NCBI GenBank assembly: GCA_937864175.1
Contig: CALMJH010000075.1
Span: forward strand, 1 to 62,817
Direction: 5' to 3'
DNA: 62,817 nucleotides
From: an uncultured Burkholderiales bacterium
GTDB lineage: Bacteria > Pseudomonadota > Gammaproteobacteria > Burkholderiales > Burkholderiaceae_A
The position numbers were made by a program, and so were the translations under genes. The notes beneath the pieces were generated by a model. The model did not search any database and was not told where the DNA came from. It was given only the letters and a program-made list of their open reading frames with translations. Shown here piece after piece: positions 15,747-25,254 of this stretch (positions within the stretch are counted from its first letter, which is position 1; each line of letters opens with the position of its first letter).

Positions 15747-16403
15747 TTGAACGCACAGACCCAACGCCGACAGATTGCCGGACCGGCGGGTGAACTCGAA
15801 CTGGCCATTGACGAGCCCGTCGGGACCGCAGTTGGGCTGGCCCTGGTCGCCCACCCCCACCCGCTCTTTGGCGGAAGCCTCGACAACAAGGTCGTTCAGA
15901 CCATGACCCGAAGCCTTCTGGCTCGAGGCCTGGTCTGCCTGAGACCCAATTTTCGAGGCGTGGGTGCAAGCCAGGGCAGCCACGACCATGGCCACGGAGA
16001 GCAAGAAGATCTCTGGGCCGGCTGGCAGTGGGGGGAGGCCGAGTTTGGCAGCCGGGTGGGGGCCCAACGCTGGATGGGCGGCTTCTCCTTTGGTGCTGCC
16101 CTCTCGACCCACCTGGCCCATCAGTGGACCAGTCGCCGGCAGGCCCTTGGCCTTCCCGAGCATCCCCTGGGTGTCAACCTTCTGGTGGGTCTGGCTGTCG
16201 AGCGATTTGAGCCAGCCCCCATCGACAACCGAGCCAGAGTCATCCACGGCGAAAAAGACGATGTCGTCAGTCTCGAGAGTGTCTTTCGGTTCTGCGAGGC
16301 CCATGACCAGCCCGTCTATGTCTTGCCGGGTTCTGGCCACTTTTTTCACGGGGCGCTGCCGAGCCTCAGACGTCTGCTTGACCATGCCCTCGCCGATGTC
16401 TAG
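15747..16403 (+). CDS. Alpha/beta hydrolase
   Basis: A 218-residue hydrolase with the oxyanion-hole HPHPLFGG segment, nucleophile elbow GFSFG, an acid residue in HGEKDDVV and the catalytic histidine in GSGHFFHG. This matches the small alpha/beta hydrolases next to the ferredoxin gene in many Burkholderiales; substrate unknown. The only suitable start is TTG 15747, 12 bases after the ferredoxin stop. Confidence 0.85.
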   Translation: MNAQTQRRQIAGPAGELELAIDEPVGTAVGLALVAHPHPLFGGSLDNKVVQTMTRSLLARGLVCLRPNFRGVGASQGSHDHGHGEQEDLWAGWQWGEAEFGSRVGAQRWMGGFSFGAALSTHLAHQWTSRRQALGLPEHPLGVNLLVGLAVERFEPAPIDNRARVIHGEKDDVVSLESVFRFCEAHDQPVYVLPGSGHFFHGALPSLRRLLDHALADV

Positions 16404-17631
16404 CCCGCGCCTTATCGCGGCAGGCCTGCTGGTCTGCCTGCTAGCCATGGTGCAGCCAGCAGCCTGGTCACAGGCCAGCCTGACCGCTGCCGGCTGGCCA
16501 GAGCCGCCCACCATCTCTGCCAAGTCTTATGCCCTGATCGATCTCAGCACAGGACAGTCTCTCGCCTCCAAAGACGACCAGAAGATCGTGCCACCGATGG
16601 GCCTGTCTGGCCTTATGACCGCCTATGTCACCCTGCAGGCAGTTCGGGACCGCAAGATTCGGCTTGGCCAGACCATCGTCGCGCCCGCCGAGGCGGACAT
16701 TCCACCGGGGCCCAAGATGTTCCTGTCGCCCGAAGGAGCCCCGGTCAGCAAGCTGCTCGAAGGCCTCTTTGTCATCGGGGCCCACGATGCAGCATTGGCC
16801 CTGGCCAAGGCCGTGGCCGGCAGTGAACAGGACTTTGTCGCGACGATGAATGCCACAGCCACCCGAATCGGTATGACCAACACCCAGTTTGTCTCTTCCA
16901 CCGGCGGGGCAGACCTGGCACTCGAACTCAAGGCCACCACGACGGCCCGCGACATGGCCCTGCTGGCTAACCAGCTGTTCTTTGATTTTCCGGATGCCTT
17001 TGCGCTGAGCCGACAGCGCTCTCTGGTCTTTAACTCTATTAGCCAAAACAACAAGAACCGGCTGCTCTGGCTGGATCGAACCGTCGATGGCCTCTATGCC
17101 ACCGACTTCACCCGGACCTCCTCGAGTCTGGTGACCGCCCAGCGGCCCCAACCCGTTGGACCACAGGACCAGGTTCAGCGACGGCTACTGGTGGTCTTGC
17201 TCGATGTTCCAAGCCCTGAGCAGCGCTCCGCAGATGCCTTAAAACTGCTGAATTTTGGCTACCAGAAATTCGACCTGATTCGGCTCTTTCGTCAAGACGA
17301 ACGGCCCACCATGCTGCAGGTCTTCAAAGGCATCCAAGACCAGGTCCGGGTCGAGTTCCGCCGAGATGTCAACGTTGCGGTGCCCAGAGGCGCCACCCAG
17401 AACCTCCGGGCCGAGCTAAGCCACCCACGTGGACTGCTGGCGCCATTGCTAGCGGGCCAGCCCGTCGGTCAGCTGCGGATCTGGCTAGGGGCCATCGAGA
17501 TTCACCGCGTAGACCTGGTGGCAGCAGAATCCATCCGCTCCGCGGGCCTGCTGGGTCGAGCCATTGACAGCCTGCGACTCTGGATGACCAGCCTCACCAA
17601 CCGGCCTGAGCAAGACAAGGACTCCCCATGA
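16396..17631 (+). CDS. PBP5-family (peptidase S11) homologue with all catalytic motifs lost
   Basis: A 411-residue exported protein (signal peptide about residues 1-26) that aligns along its length with DacC/PBP5 D-alanyl-D-alanine carboxypeptidases, including the C-terminal beta domain and an amphipathic anchor (LLGRAIDSLRLWMTSL). The catalytic SxxK is G69-L-S-G72, SxN is G128-A-H130, and KTG is Y234-A-T236, while flanking sequence (LMTAYV, ALAKAVAGSE, RLLWLDRTVDG) is well kept. The reading frame is intact. It therefore cannot act by the known serine mechanism; I infer a pseudoenzyme with a binding or scaffolding role. It sits exactly where dacC is found in Burkholderiales, coupled to dat by an ATGA overlap. 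Confidence 0.85.
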   Translation: MSSPRLIAAGLLVCLLAMVQPAAWSQASLTAAGWPEPPTISAKSYALIDLSTGQSLASKDDQKIVPPMGLSGLMTAYVTLQAVRDRKIRLGQTIVAPAEADIPPGPKMFLSPEGAPVSKLLEGLFVIGAHDAALALAKAVAGSEQDFVATMNATATRIGMTNTQFVSSTGGADLALELKATTTARDMALLANQLFFDFPDAFALSRQRSLVFNSISQNNKNRLLWLDRTVDGLYATDFTRTSSSLVTAQRPQPVGPQDQVQRRLLVVLLDVPSPEQRSADALKLLNFGYQKFDLIRLFRQDERPTMLQVFKGIQDQVRVEFRRDVNVAVPRGATQNLRAELSHPRGLLAPLLAGQPVGQLRIWLGAIEIHRVDLVAAESIRSAGLLGRAIDSLRLWMTSLTNRPEQDKDSP

Positions 17632-18515
17632 CGTTCCCCGCCGACCTTCATGCAGATGCGCCCGCCTACCTCAACGGCCAATGGACCCGACTAGCAGACT
17701 GTCAGGTCAGCGTCCTTGACCGGGGCTTTTTGTTTGGCGACGGCATCTACGAAGTCGTCCCAATTTACAGCCGACGGCCCTTTGGCTGGGACGGCCATTT
17801 CACCAGGCTCACACGAAGCCTCGCCAGCGTCCACCTTCCAAACCCTCATGCGCCAGAAGCCTGGAGAGCAGTGGTAGATGGGCTGGTGAGCCGGCTTGGT
17901 CTTGAAGACCAATTCGTCTACCTTCAGGTGACCCGGGGGGTCGCCCGACGAGACCATGCCTTTCCAAGACCGGCGCCTTCGCCAACAGTCTTTGCCATGA
18001 CCAGTCCCCTGAAGAGACCCTCCGTCCAAGACCGGACAGTGGGCCTCTCTGCCATCTGCCTAGAGGACCTTCGCTGGCACCGCTGCGACATCAAGTCGAT
18101 TGCTCTGCTGGGCAACGTCCTGGCCCGCGAGCAGGCAGTCGCGCAAGGGGCCGCAGAGGCCCTCTTGTTTCGACAAGACCAGCTGACCGAGGGGGCGGCC
18201 TCGAACATCTGGGTGGTGAAGCAAGGACGGCTGCTCTATCCCCCAAGATCGCAGGACCTGCTAGAGGGCATTCGGCGCAGCCTCTTGGTCGAGCTCGCCG
18301 AATCGCTTGGCATTGAGCACCAGGCCCGAACCATCAGTCGCCAAGAGGTCGAAGAGGCCGACGAAGTCCTGCTGACCTCGGCCACCAAAGAAGTCCTGCC
18401 CATCACCAGGCTGGACCAGGCACCAGTCGGCGACGGCCATCCAGGCCCCCTCTACACGGCCCTGCGAAAGGCCTATGACGAGGCCATCGACCGACACCGT
18501 CGCGCCGAACCATGA
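17628..18515 (+). CDS. dat: D-amino acid aminotransferase (class IV PLP)
   Basis: A 295-residue fold-type IV PLP enzyme that interconverts D-alanine and D-glutamate with their oxo acids. Seen: VSVLDRGFLFGDGIYEV at the N-terminus, the PLP lysine in DIKSIALLGNVLA, and the phosphate-binding segment EGAASNIWVV. The start overlaps the upstream stop (ATGA) and its stop overlaps the DUF493 start, so it belongs to the lipoate-cluster operon. D-amino acid supply for peptidoglycan suits its place after the PBP5-like gene. Confidence 0.9.
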   Translation: MTFPADLHADAPAYLNGQWTRLADCQVSVLDRGFLFGDGIYEVVPIYSRRPFGWDGHFTRLTRSLASVHLPNPHAPEAWRAVVDGLVSRLGLEDQFVYLQVTRGVARRDHAFPRPAPSPTVFAMTSPLKRPSVQDRTVGLSAICLEDLRWHRCDIKSIALLGNVLAREQAVAQGAAEALLFRQDQLTEGAASNIWVVKQGRLLYPPRSQDLLEGIRRSLLVELAESLGIEHQARTISRQEVEEADEVLLTSATKEVLPITRLDQAPVGDGHPGPLYTALRKAYDEAIDRHRRAEP

Positions 18516-18781
18516 CCCAAGCTCAAGACTCGCTGATTGAATATCCCTGTGACTTTCCTATCAAAGTCATGGGCGAGCGTCGTGACGGCTTTGCCCAGGC
18601 GATGTTGCAGGCCATCGAACCGCATGTCGGGCCGCTCTCGGCCGATCGAGTAGAGATGCGGCTGAGCAAGCAGGCCCGCTACCTCAGTCTGACGCTGACA
18701 GTCCATGTCGACTCCCGTGAGCAGCTCGACTGCGTCTACCGCTGCCTGACAGGCCATCCATGGGTCAAGCTGGTCCTCTAG
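18512..18781 (+). CDS. ybeD: DUF493 (YbeD) family protein
   Basis: An 89-residue alpha/beta protein matching YbeD: YPCDFPIKVMGE near the start, then LSLTLTVHVDSREQLDCVYRCL and a closing HPWVKLVL. YbeD resembles regulatory ACT-like domains and precedes lipB in Proteobacteria, but its function is not settled. ATGA overlap with dat; the lipB start lies inside its last codons. Confidence 0.9.
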   Translation: MTQAQDSLIEYPCDFPIKVMGERRDGFAQAMLQAIEPHVGPLSADRVEMRLSKQARYLSLTLTVHVDSREQLDCVYRCLTGHPWVKLVL

Positions 18782-19458
18782 TCAGTCGCATCTGGCGACA
18801 GGCGCCCTACCTGGACTGCCTGGCTGAGATGCGGGCCTTTACCTCCCATCGACAGCCCGACACGCCTGATGAGGTCTGGCTGGTGGAGCATCCGCCTGTC
18901 TTTACCCTGGGGCTTGCTGCCAGCCCCGACCATGTCCTCAACGCCCATCCCATTGCGGTCGTCCAGACCGACCGTGGTGGAGAGGTCACTTACCATGGTC
19001 CAGGCCAGCTGGTGGTCTACCCGCTGCTGGACCTCCGGCGTCGGGGCCTGTACGTCAGAGAACTGGTCCGACAACTCGAGGAGAGTCTTCTGGATCTTCT
19101 TCGAGGCTATGGGCTCCAGCAGGCCCAACGGGTGACTGGCGAGCCGGGCATCTACCTGCCCAAGCCCTCCGCCACCAGCCCCCGATCCACTCCAACGGTT
19201 GACGCCAGCGCAGACGATTGGGTTGCGGCCTGGAGCAAAATTGCCGCCCTTGGACTGAAGGTGAAAAACGGCTGTTGTTACCACGGCTATGCACTGAACA
19301 TCGAGATGGATTTGTCCCCTTTTGACCGCATCCACCCTTGCGGGCATCGCGGACTTCAGACCATTGACCTGGCTACAATGGGCATTCGCCGTCCGTGGGA
19401 CGAAGTGGCCCAAGACGCCCTGTCCCACCTTCAGCAACGCCTCCAGACCAAGGCCTGA
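18760..19458 (+). CDS. lipB: Octanoyl-[ACP]:protein octanoyltransferase LipB
   Basis: A 232-residue acyltransferase that moves octanoate from ACP to lipoyl domains. The motif [18 protein letters not shown] is intact; the catalytic lysine is Lys160 ([10 protein letters not shown]) and the cysteine is Cys194 (RIHPCGHRG). About 25 residues of Pro/Ser/Thr-rich sequence (near 134-158) precede the catalytic lysine compared with the E. coli enzyme, as in other betaproteobacteria. The start overlaps DUF493 by 22 bases. Confidence 0.93.
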   Translation: MGQAGPLVSRIWRQAPYLDCLAEMRAFTSHRQPDTPDEVWLVEHPPVFTLGLAASPDHVLNAHPIAVVQTDRGGEVTYHGPGQLVVYPLLDLRRRGLYVRELVRQLEESLLDLLRGYGLQQAQRVTGEPGIYLPKPSATSPRSTPTVDASADDWVAAWSKIAALGLKVKNGCCYHGYALNIEMDLSPFDRIHPCGHRGLQTIDLATMGIRRPWDEVAQDALSHLQQRLQTKA

Positions 19459-19468
19459 TGCCCTCCAT

Positions 19469-20434
19469 ATGAGTCAGCCACACGACCCCAGCCAGAAACA
19501 AAAAGGCGCCGCCAAGACAAGTCGCATCCCCATCAAGGTTGTGCCAGCTGAGCCCCTGGCCAAGCCGAGCTGGATCCGAGTCAAGGCGGCCTCGCCCAGC
19601 TCGCGGTTCATCGAGATCAAGGCCATCTTGCGCGAGCATCAACTCCACACGGTCTGTGAGGAGGCCTCCTGTCCCAACATCGGCGAGTGTTTTGGCAAGG
19701 GGACTGCCACCTTCATGATCATGGGAGACAAGTGCACGCGGCGATGTCCTTTCTGCGACGTCGGCCATGGACGCCCAGACCCACTCGACACCTCGGAGCC
19801 CGCCAACCTGGCCAAGACCATCGCGGCCCTCCAACTCCGGTATGTCGTGATCACCAGTGTCGACCGAGACGATCTTCTCGATGGGGGTGCCCAGCATTTT
19901 GTGGACTGTATTCAGGCGGTCCGGCAGGCCTCGCCTCAGACCCAGATTGAGGTGCTGGTCCCCGACTTCCGGGGCCGCCTCGATCGGGCCTTGGCGATCC
20001 TGCAGGCGGCACCGCCCGATGTCATGAACCACAATCTCGAGACCGTGCCGCGGCTCTACCGCCAGGCGCGACCCGGATCCGACTACATCCACTCCCTGCG
20101 TCTGTTGTCGGCCTTTAAAGACCTGGTGCCTGGTGTGCCAACCAAGAGCGGGCTGATGGTGGGGCTTGGCGAGACGGACGAGGAAATCCTGGCAGTCATG
20201 CAAGACCTGCGTGAGCATCAGGTGGACATGCTGACCATTGGGCAGTACCTCGCCCCCTCGAGTGCCCACCTGCCGGTCTTGCGCTACGTGAGTCCTGAAG
20301 GCTTTGCCCGATTTGAGTCAGAGGCCAAAGCCATGGGCTTTCAACATGCTGCCATTGGGCCCATGGTGAGGTCGTCCTACCATGCCGATCACCAGGCCGA
20401 GCAGGCCGGTGTGCTTACAAAAGCTTCTGAATAA
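19469..20434 (+). CDS. lipA: Lipoyl synthase LipA
   Basis: A 321-residue radical-SAM enzyme that inserts two sulfurs into protein-bound octanoate. Both [4Fe-4S] cluster sets are visible: the auxiliary C63-x4-C68-x5-C74 and the radical-SAM C89-x3-C93-x2-C96. GLGETDEE and the C-terminal MVRSSYHA (serine ligand region) also match. ATG 19469 lies 10 bases after lipB. Its last 20 bases overlap the convergent thioredoxin-like gene. Confidence 0.95.
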   Translation: MSQPHDPSQKQKGAAKTSRIPIKVVPAEPLAKPSWIRVKAASPSSRFIEIKAILREHQLHTVCEEASCPNIGECFGKGTATFMIMGDKCTRRCPFCDVGHGRPDPLDTSEPANLAKTIAALQLRYVVITSVDRDDLLDGGAQHFVDCIQAVRQASPQTQIEVLVPDFRGRLDRALAILQAAPPDVMNHNLETVPRLYRQARPGSDYIHSLRLLSAFKDLVPGVPTKSGLMVGLGETDEEILAVMQDLREHQVDMLTIGQYLAPSSAHLPVLRYVSPEGFARFESEAKAMGFQHAAIGPMVRSSYHADHQAEQAGVLTKASE

Positions 20435-20906
20435 GGCGCCCGAGCTGCTCAAAATCGGGGGGGCCCACGTAACGCTTTACGAGCTGGCCCTGGCCATCCA
20501 CCAGAAACGTCGTCGGCGTCACCGCAACCTCACCAAAGGCCTTGGCCCAGCGGCCATCCTGATCGTAGACAACATCGAAGGGCAGGCCCCTCTCCTCCAC
20601 AAAGCGCTCAACAAAGGCCAGCTTGTCGTAAGACATCGCCACAGCAACCACTCGAAGCCCCTGGGGGCCGAAACGATCTTGAAGGGCCTTGAGATCGGGC
20701 ATCTCCTTCACACAGGTGACACAGCTGGTCGCCCAGAAATTCACCAGATACGGCTTGCCCTGCAAGGCCTGGGTGGCGATGACCGAACCCGAGAGGCTCG
20801 GGCCCGAGACCACTGGCGCCGGCGATTTCTGGCTGACCAGCCAGAGACCCAGGCCGCCCACGAGGAGCAGAAACACCAGGCCCAGCAAGAGACGTTTTGT
20901 GTTCAT
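20415..20906 (-). CDS. TlpA-like membrane-anchored thiol:disulfide oxidoreductase
   Basis: A 163-residue protein with an N-terminal membrane anchor (residues about 4-24) and a periplasmic thioredoxin fold. The active site is C62-V-T-C65 in [10 protein letters not shown] and the cis-proline is in [10 protein letters not shown]. Proteins of this type keep cytochrome or copper-site thiols reduced. The divergent neighbour, 73 bases away, is a copper-type P-ATPase, which fits a role in metal-site or cytochrome oxidase maturation, though that is inference. Confidence 0.85.
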   Translation of the reverse strand: MNTKRLLLGLVFLLLVGGLGLWLVSQKSPAPVVSGPSLSGSVIATQALQGKPYLVNFWATSCVTCVKEMPDLKALQDRFGPQGLRVVAVAMSYDKLAFVERFVEERGLPFDVVYDQDGRWAKAFGEVAVTPTTFLVDGQGQLVKRYVGPPDFEQLGRLIQKLL

Positions 20907-20979
20907 GGAAGACTTCTCATCGCAAAATAGAGGTCAGGCCTTCATCAGACCGAACCCCGTTTAAATTGGTTTCACGATC

Positions 20980-23175
20980 ATGGCACCAAAACCAAAAACC
21001 TTCCTCCTCGACATCCACGGCATGACCTGCGGTGGCTGTGCTGCAAGGGTGGAGAGGTCGATCCGGGCCATCCAAGGCGCCAGCATCACCGTTGACCTGC
21101 TGCAGCATCAGGCGCAGGTCAGCGGCCTTGCGCCCGACCAGGCCATGGCCGCAATTCGTGCGGCGGGCTACGAGGCCAGCCTCGTCACCCCGACCTCGCC
21201 AACACCACAAGCCCCAGCAGGACCAGACAAAGGGCCTCGACTCTGGTTTGCTGGTCTGGCCCTGGCCTTGGCCAGCCTTGACATGGTGGGCATGCTCTCG
21301 GGTGGTCACCACCTCCTGCCGCTCTGGCTCTCTGGCTTGGTGGCGGGCCTGGTCTGGTGCTGGTTTGGGCTGGCACTCCTGCCAAGCCTGGGCAGTGCCA
21401 TCCGTCACCGCAGTGCAAATATGCAGAGCCTCATTTTCCTGGGCACCTCTACGGCACTCGTCTGGTCCCTGGGCGTGCTAGCCAACCTCTGGCAGGGGCC
21501 CGTCTACTTCGAGGCCACCACGGTCGTCCTGAGCATGCAGACGATCGGCCAATGGCTGGAGGGCCGTGCCCGCCAGAAGGCCCTTGATGCGCTGGACCCC
21601 TACCTGCATCCCCCCGTCGTGCAGGCACGTCGTCTGCTGCCGTCTGGTGAGACGATCGAGGCGCTCCACCCTTCGGCCCTGGGCGTGGGAGACCAGGTCT
21701 TGATTCGGTCGGCCGAATGGGTCGCTGTAGACGGCCTTATTCTGCGGGGCAGTGGCCACCTCGATGAGAGCCTTCTCACCGGCGAGAGCCTGCCGATTGA
21801 GCGTGGCCAAGGCCAGCAAGTCTCGGCTGGTACTCAGCTCTTGACCGGTGAGCTGGTCGTGGAGATTCAAGAGCCCGCCGACCAATGGCGAGGCCAGCGT
21901 CTGGCCCGCCAACTCCAGGGAGCCCTGATGACCAAGGCTCCCCTGGCTGCGCTGGCTGACCGGATCTCTGCGGTCTTCGTGCCAGGCGTGTTGGTGCTCG
22001 CTGTAGCCAATGCCTTGGTCTCCAGCTGGCTTGGAATTCCAGTGGCCCAGGTCGTCGAGCGGACCATCGCCATTCTGGTGGTGGCCTGTCCCTGCGCACT
22101 CGGTCTGGCCACGCCAGCGGCCGTGGCGGCAGGTCTGGCACAGGCGGCTCGTCGGGGCTGGCTCTTTCGGCATGCCGCAGCACTGGAAAAACTTGCTCGA
22201 GTCACCCACCTTGGACTGGACAAGACCGGCACCCTCACCATGGGCCGACCAAAGCTCTTGGCCATTCAGCAGGCAGGGGAGTCTTCCAGAGCAATTCGAA
22301 CCGAAGACTTCCCTGGCTGGTTGGCCACAGCCGCTGCGGCTGAGCAAAACAGCCAACACCCACTGGCAGGAGCCCTGCTCAGTCACGTCGCAGGCCGACC
22401 CATGCCCACCCTCGCCGCTGTCGAGACCCTCGCGGGTCGTGGACTACTGGTCCGAGATGCCCATGGTCAGCCGCAGGTCTTGGTAGGGTCATCGGCCTGG
22501 ATGGCGCAGCAGGGCCTGCACAACCGCCCCACCGAGGACCCGCCCGAGTGGCAGCACGCCAGCTGCATCGAAGTGGCCCATCCCACCCACTGGCTCGGCC
22601 GGGTCTGGGTTGGCGATGCACTGCGGCCCGGCGCCAAAGGGCTCCTTGAGTCGCTTCAGGCCAGTGGCCTGAGGCTGGCCCTCATCAGTGGAGACCGTCG
22701 ATCAGCAGTGTCAGTCGCGGCCGCTGAGCTGGGGCTGCGCAACGAGATGGTCTTTGCCGAGACTTCCCCAGAAGACAAAGCAAAGGCCTTTGACGCCTGG
22801 CGTGCCCAGGGGGGGCTAGTGGCCATGGTCGGAGATGGTCTTAACGATGCCCTGGCCCTGGGACAGGCCGATGTGGGTATTGCGTTGGCGGCCGGTGCCG
22901 GAGCGGCCATTGAGGCGGCCGACGTCACACTGACCAACAGCCAAGACCTGCGACAGCTCGTCGGACTCTTTGAACTGGCCAGGGCCACGGTGGCTCGCAT
23001 TCGCCACAACCTGGTTTTCGCGTTTGGCTTTAATGTCCTTGCGCTACCCGCTGCGGCCCTGGGCTGGCTGACACCAGCCGTCGCCGGAGGGGCTATGGCC
23101 TTGAGCGCTGCGCTGGTGGTGGGCCATGCAGTCGGGCTGCTGCGCTGGCAGCCCAGCACGACCCGCCTGGATTAA
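20980..23175 (+). CDS. copA: Copper-type P1B ATPase
   Basis: A 731-residue heavy-metal ATPase. One N-terminal HMA domain carries GMTCGGC (Cys17, Cys20); the transport site is VACPCALG (CPC), the phosphorylation site DKTGT, the HP motif SQHPLAGA, and the hinge MVGDGLNDALALG. These indicate Cu(I) transport, either efflux or supply to cytochrome oxidase (CtpA/CcoI type); the sequence alone does not separate the two. It overlaps the convergent BON-domain gene by 4 bases. Confidence 0.9.
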   Translation: MAPKPKTFLLDIHGMTCGGCAARVERSIRAIQGASITVDLLQHQAQVSGLAPDQAMAAIRAAGYEASLVTPTSPTPQAPAGPDKGPRLWFAGLALALASLDMVGMLSGGHHLLPLWLSGLVAGLVWCWFGLALLPSLGSAIRHRSANMQSLIFLGTSTALVWSLGVLANLWQGPVYFEATTVVLSMQTIGQWLEGRARQKALDALDPYLHPPVVQARRLLPSGETIEALHPSALGVGDQVLIRSAEWVAVDGLILRGSGHLDESLLTGESLPIERGQGQQVSAGTQLLTGELVVEIQEPADQWRGQRLARQLQGALMTKAPLAALADRISAVFVPGVLVLAVANALVSSWLGIPVAQVVERTIAILVVACPCALGLATPAAVAAGLAQAARRGWLFRHAAALEKLARVTHLGLDKTGTLTMGRPKLLAIQQAGESSRAIRTEDFPGWLATAAAAEQNSQHPLAGALLSHVAGRPMPTLAAVETLAGRGLLVRDAHGQPQVLVGSSAWMAQQGLHNRPTEDPPEWQHASCIEVAHPTHWLGRVWVGDALRPGAKGLLESLQASGLRLALISGDRRSAVSVAAAELGLRNEMVFAETSPEDKAKAFDAWRAQGGLVAMVGDGLNDALALGQADVGIALAAGAGAAIEAADVTLTNSQDLRQLVGLFELARATVARIRHNLVFAFGFNVLALPAAALGWLTPAVAGGAMALSAALVVGHAVGLLRWQPSTTRLD

Positions 23176-23909
23176 CGGACTGGCGTGACCTGAACGCCCG
23201 ACGGTGTCGCTGGCGTCGCTGGCAGAGCAGGCGTTGCGGATGGCGGGGCACCAGTGGCCTGGCCACGTACGTCGGGCAGAGACTTTCCGTCTTTTGCGGC
23301 GGACTCAAGGGCCTTGGCCTGCGCCTCGGTGATCATCTCGAAGGCACGAATCACTCGACGCACACCTGGCACTCGGGCGGCGATCTCAGAGGCCCGGTCG
23401 GCCTCCCGCGGTACCACCATGCCCATGAGATAGACAGTGCCAGACTCTGAGACCACCTTGATGAGGTTGCCATTGAGGTCTTTGGCATCGAGCATTGCGG
23501 TCTTTACACGCGTGGTCAACACGACGTCTTTGCCGTAAGTGGCCAGGCTGGCCGGCACCCCCACAAAGACTTCGTTAATAACCTGCCTCACATTCTCAAT
23601 CTGGCTGGCGATTCGCCCGACCTCAGCCTTGGTCTGCTCGTCGGGAACAAAGCCGGTCACCAAGGCGATACGGTTATAGCTGGTGACGCTTGGGGTGACC
23701 GCGGCATCGCCCTTGAAGCGGTCCCGATAGCGGTTGAAGGCCTTGATCTCGATGGCCTGGTCATCTGCCTGCGCGCCAGTGGTTCGCCGATCCGAGATGG
23801 ACAGGGCCCCCACCACCATGCCGGTTGCGGCCAGCGTGAAGCAGCCCGAGAGGCTGGAAGACAGGCCTGCTGCAGCAAGTGCGCCAAGAAGGAGACGTCG
23901 TGTGGTCAT
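23172..23909 (-). CDS. dolP: BON-domain lipoprotein, DolP-like
   Basis: A 245-residue outer-membrane-type lipoprotein: lipobox SLSGC, then two BON domains (about residues 45-115 and 125-195, with TSYNRIALVTGFVPDEQTK and SESGTVYLMGMVVPREAD), then a Pro/Ala/Thr-rich tail of about 45 residues. E. coli DolP binds anionic phospholipid at division sites and supports outer-membrane integrity. The long tail is not present in E. coli DolP. Gene order with yraN supports the identity. Confidence 0.87.
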   Translation of the reverse strand: MTTRRLLLGALAAAGLSSSLSGCFTLAATGMVVGALSISDRRTTGAQADDQAIEIKAFNRYRDRFKGDAAVTPSVTSYNRIALVTGFVPDEQTKAEVGRIASQIENVRQVINEVFVGVPASLATYGKDVVLTTRVKTAMLDAKDLNGNLIKVVSESGTVYLMGMVVPREADRASEIAARVPGVRRVIRAFEMITEAQAKALESAAKDGKSLPDVRGQATGAPPSATPALPATPATPSGVQVTPVR

Positions 23910-23969
23910 GCGAGATCCTCTGGTGATGATCGGGTGGACGTGATCTGGACATTATAGGGATCGAAAGAT

Positions 23970-24335
23970 TTAAAAACGATGATCCAGACCAAATGCATTT
24001 GGGACCCAGGTCAGGCCTTGCGGTTCCACGGCCACCACATCGAACCGAACCGCCCCGGCGCAACGACCAGCCTCCCCCTGGAGATAGCACTGGGCCGCCC
24101 GCACAAGCCGCTCCCGTTTCCGTCTGGTGACCGAGGCCAGCGCACCGCCATACCCACTCCCACCCCGCCACCGAACCTCGACAAACACCAGCACGTCGGC
24201 ATCCGCCATAATCAGGTCCAACTCGCCACAGCGATACCCTACGTTCTGGGCAATCCATCGCAAGCCCTGTTTGACCAGATACTCACTGGCCTGTTGCTGT
24301 GCCCACAAACCCTGTTGCTGTCGATGACTCGGCAT
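23970..24335 (-). CDS. yraN: UPF0102 family protein YraN
   Basis: A 121-residue nuclease-like-fold protein of unknown function. Family motifs: QGLWAQQQASEYLVKQGLRW, GELDLIMAD and VFVEVRWRGG. I chose ATG 24335 (MPSHRQQQG); the upstream ATG at 24353 would overlap the divergent rsmI start codon base for base. In many Proteobacteria yraN is followed by diaA and dolP; here dolP follows directly after 60 bases. Confidence 0.87.
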   Translation of the reverse strand: MPSHRQQQGLWAQQQASEYLVKQGLRWIAQNVGYRCGELDLIMADADVLVFVEVRWRGGSGYGGALASVTRRKRERLVRAAQCYLQGEAGRCAGAVRFDVVAVEPQGLTWVPNAFGLDHRF

Positions 24336-24351
24336 CGGAAGGCCTCCCGCC

Positions 24352-25254
24352 ATGGAAAAACCAGAGCCTGGCTTGTATGTCGTGGCAACGCCTATTGGTC
24401 ATTTGGATGACCTGAGCCCTCGGGCCCGGGCGGTCTTGTCAGGGGTCGACCTGATCTGTGCAGAGGACACCCGCAAGACCACAAGCCTGCTTGGGGCCCT
24501 CCAAATTCCAAGGCCTCGGCTGGGGTTGCTTGCAGTCCATGCCCACAACGAACGGGGCCAGGTGGATCAGATTCTTGAGCGGCTCGAGGCCGGCTGTTCG
24601 GTCGCGCTAGTCAGTGATGCAGGCACACCGGGCATCTCGGATCCTGGTGCGAGGCTCGTCGATGAGGCGTGGGCCCAGGGTCACCGGGTGACGCCGCTGC
24701 CCGGTCCCAGCGCCCTTACAGCCGCCCTGAGTGTCAGTGGCTTCTGGTCCCAAGAGGACCAGCCCGTCACCTTCTGGGGCTTTCTGCCCTCCAAACCGCA
24801 GGCCCGACGGCAACGCCTGGAGGCGATCGGCCAGCGTCGAGGGCTTGCAGTGGTCTTTGAGTCACCCCATCGCATCGCCGCCTGCCTCATCGATGCGGCC
24901 GAGGTCTTGGGGGCTGACTGTCAGGCCCTGCTCGGACGGGAACTCAGCAAGTCCTACGAGACCCTGCTTCGAGGGAGCCTTGGGCAGCTTATCGAACAAC
25001 GAGCCGAGGGCCTTGGCCGAGACCCACAGAGCGGCCAGGGCGAGCATGTCCTGGTTTTCAACATTCAGCCAGATGAGGCTCTGTTGCAGACGAGTCCTCT
25101 GGGGCTGTCTGACTGGGCAAGTCTGCTCAAGGCCAACTGCCCCCCGACCCTGGCCGCAAGGCTGCTTTCGAAGGGCTTTGGCCTAGACCGACAGGCGAGT
25201 TACGACTTGCTAGAGGCCTTGGGGCCCGGGCGTCGCGCCAAGTCCACCAAGTGA
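24352..25254 (+). CDS. rsmI: 16S rRNA 2'-O-ribose C1402 methyltransferase
   Basis: A 300-residue tetrapyrrole-methylase-fold enzyme that methylates the ribose of C1402 in 16S rRNA. Seen: LYVVATPIGHLDDLSPRA, CAEDTRKT, VSDAGTPGISDPG, PLPGPSALTAAL and VFESPHRI. It is divergent from yraN with no spacer and its last 55 bases overlap the convergent dsbA-like gene. Confidence 0.94.
   Translation: MEKPEPGLYVVATPIGHLDDLSPRARAVLSGVDLICAEDTRKTTSLLGALQIPRPRLGLLAVHAHNERGQVDQILERLEAGCSVALVSDAGTPGISDPGARLVDEAWAQGHRVTPLPGPSALTAALSVSGFWSQEDQPVTFWGFLPSKPQARRQRLEAIGQRRGLAVVFESPHRIAACLIDAAEVLGADCQALLGRELSKSYETLLRGSLGQLIEQRAEGLGRDPQSGQGEHVLVFNIQPDEALLQTSPLGLSDWASLLKANCPPTLAARLLSKGFGLDRQASYDLLEALGPGRRAKSTK

Noticed and set aside
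15246-16523. Long open frame on the minus strand opposite VanZ, ferredoxin, hydrolase and the PBP5-like gene
   Set aside because: No recognisable motifs; four well-supported plus-strand genes occupy the region, and GC-rich antisense frames are commonly open.
18760-19458. Pro/Ser/Thr-rich insertion in LipB as an anomaly
   Set aside because: Insertions at this position are usual in betaproteobacterial LipB and the catalytic Lys and Cys are present.
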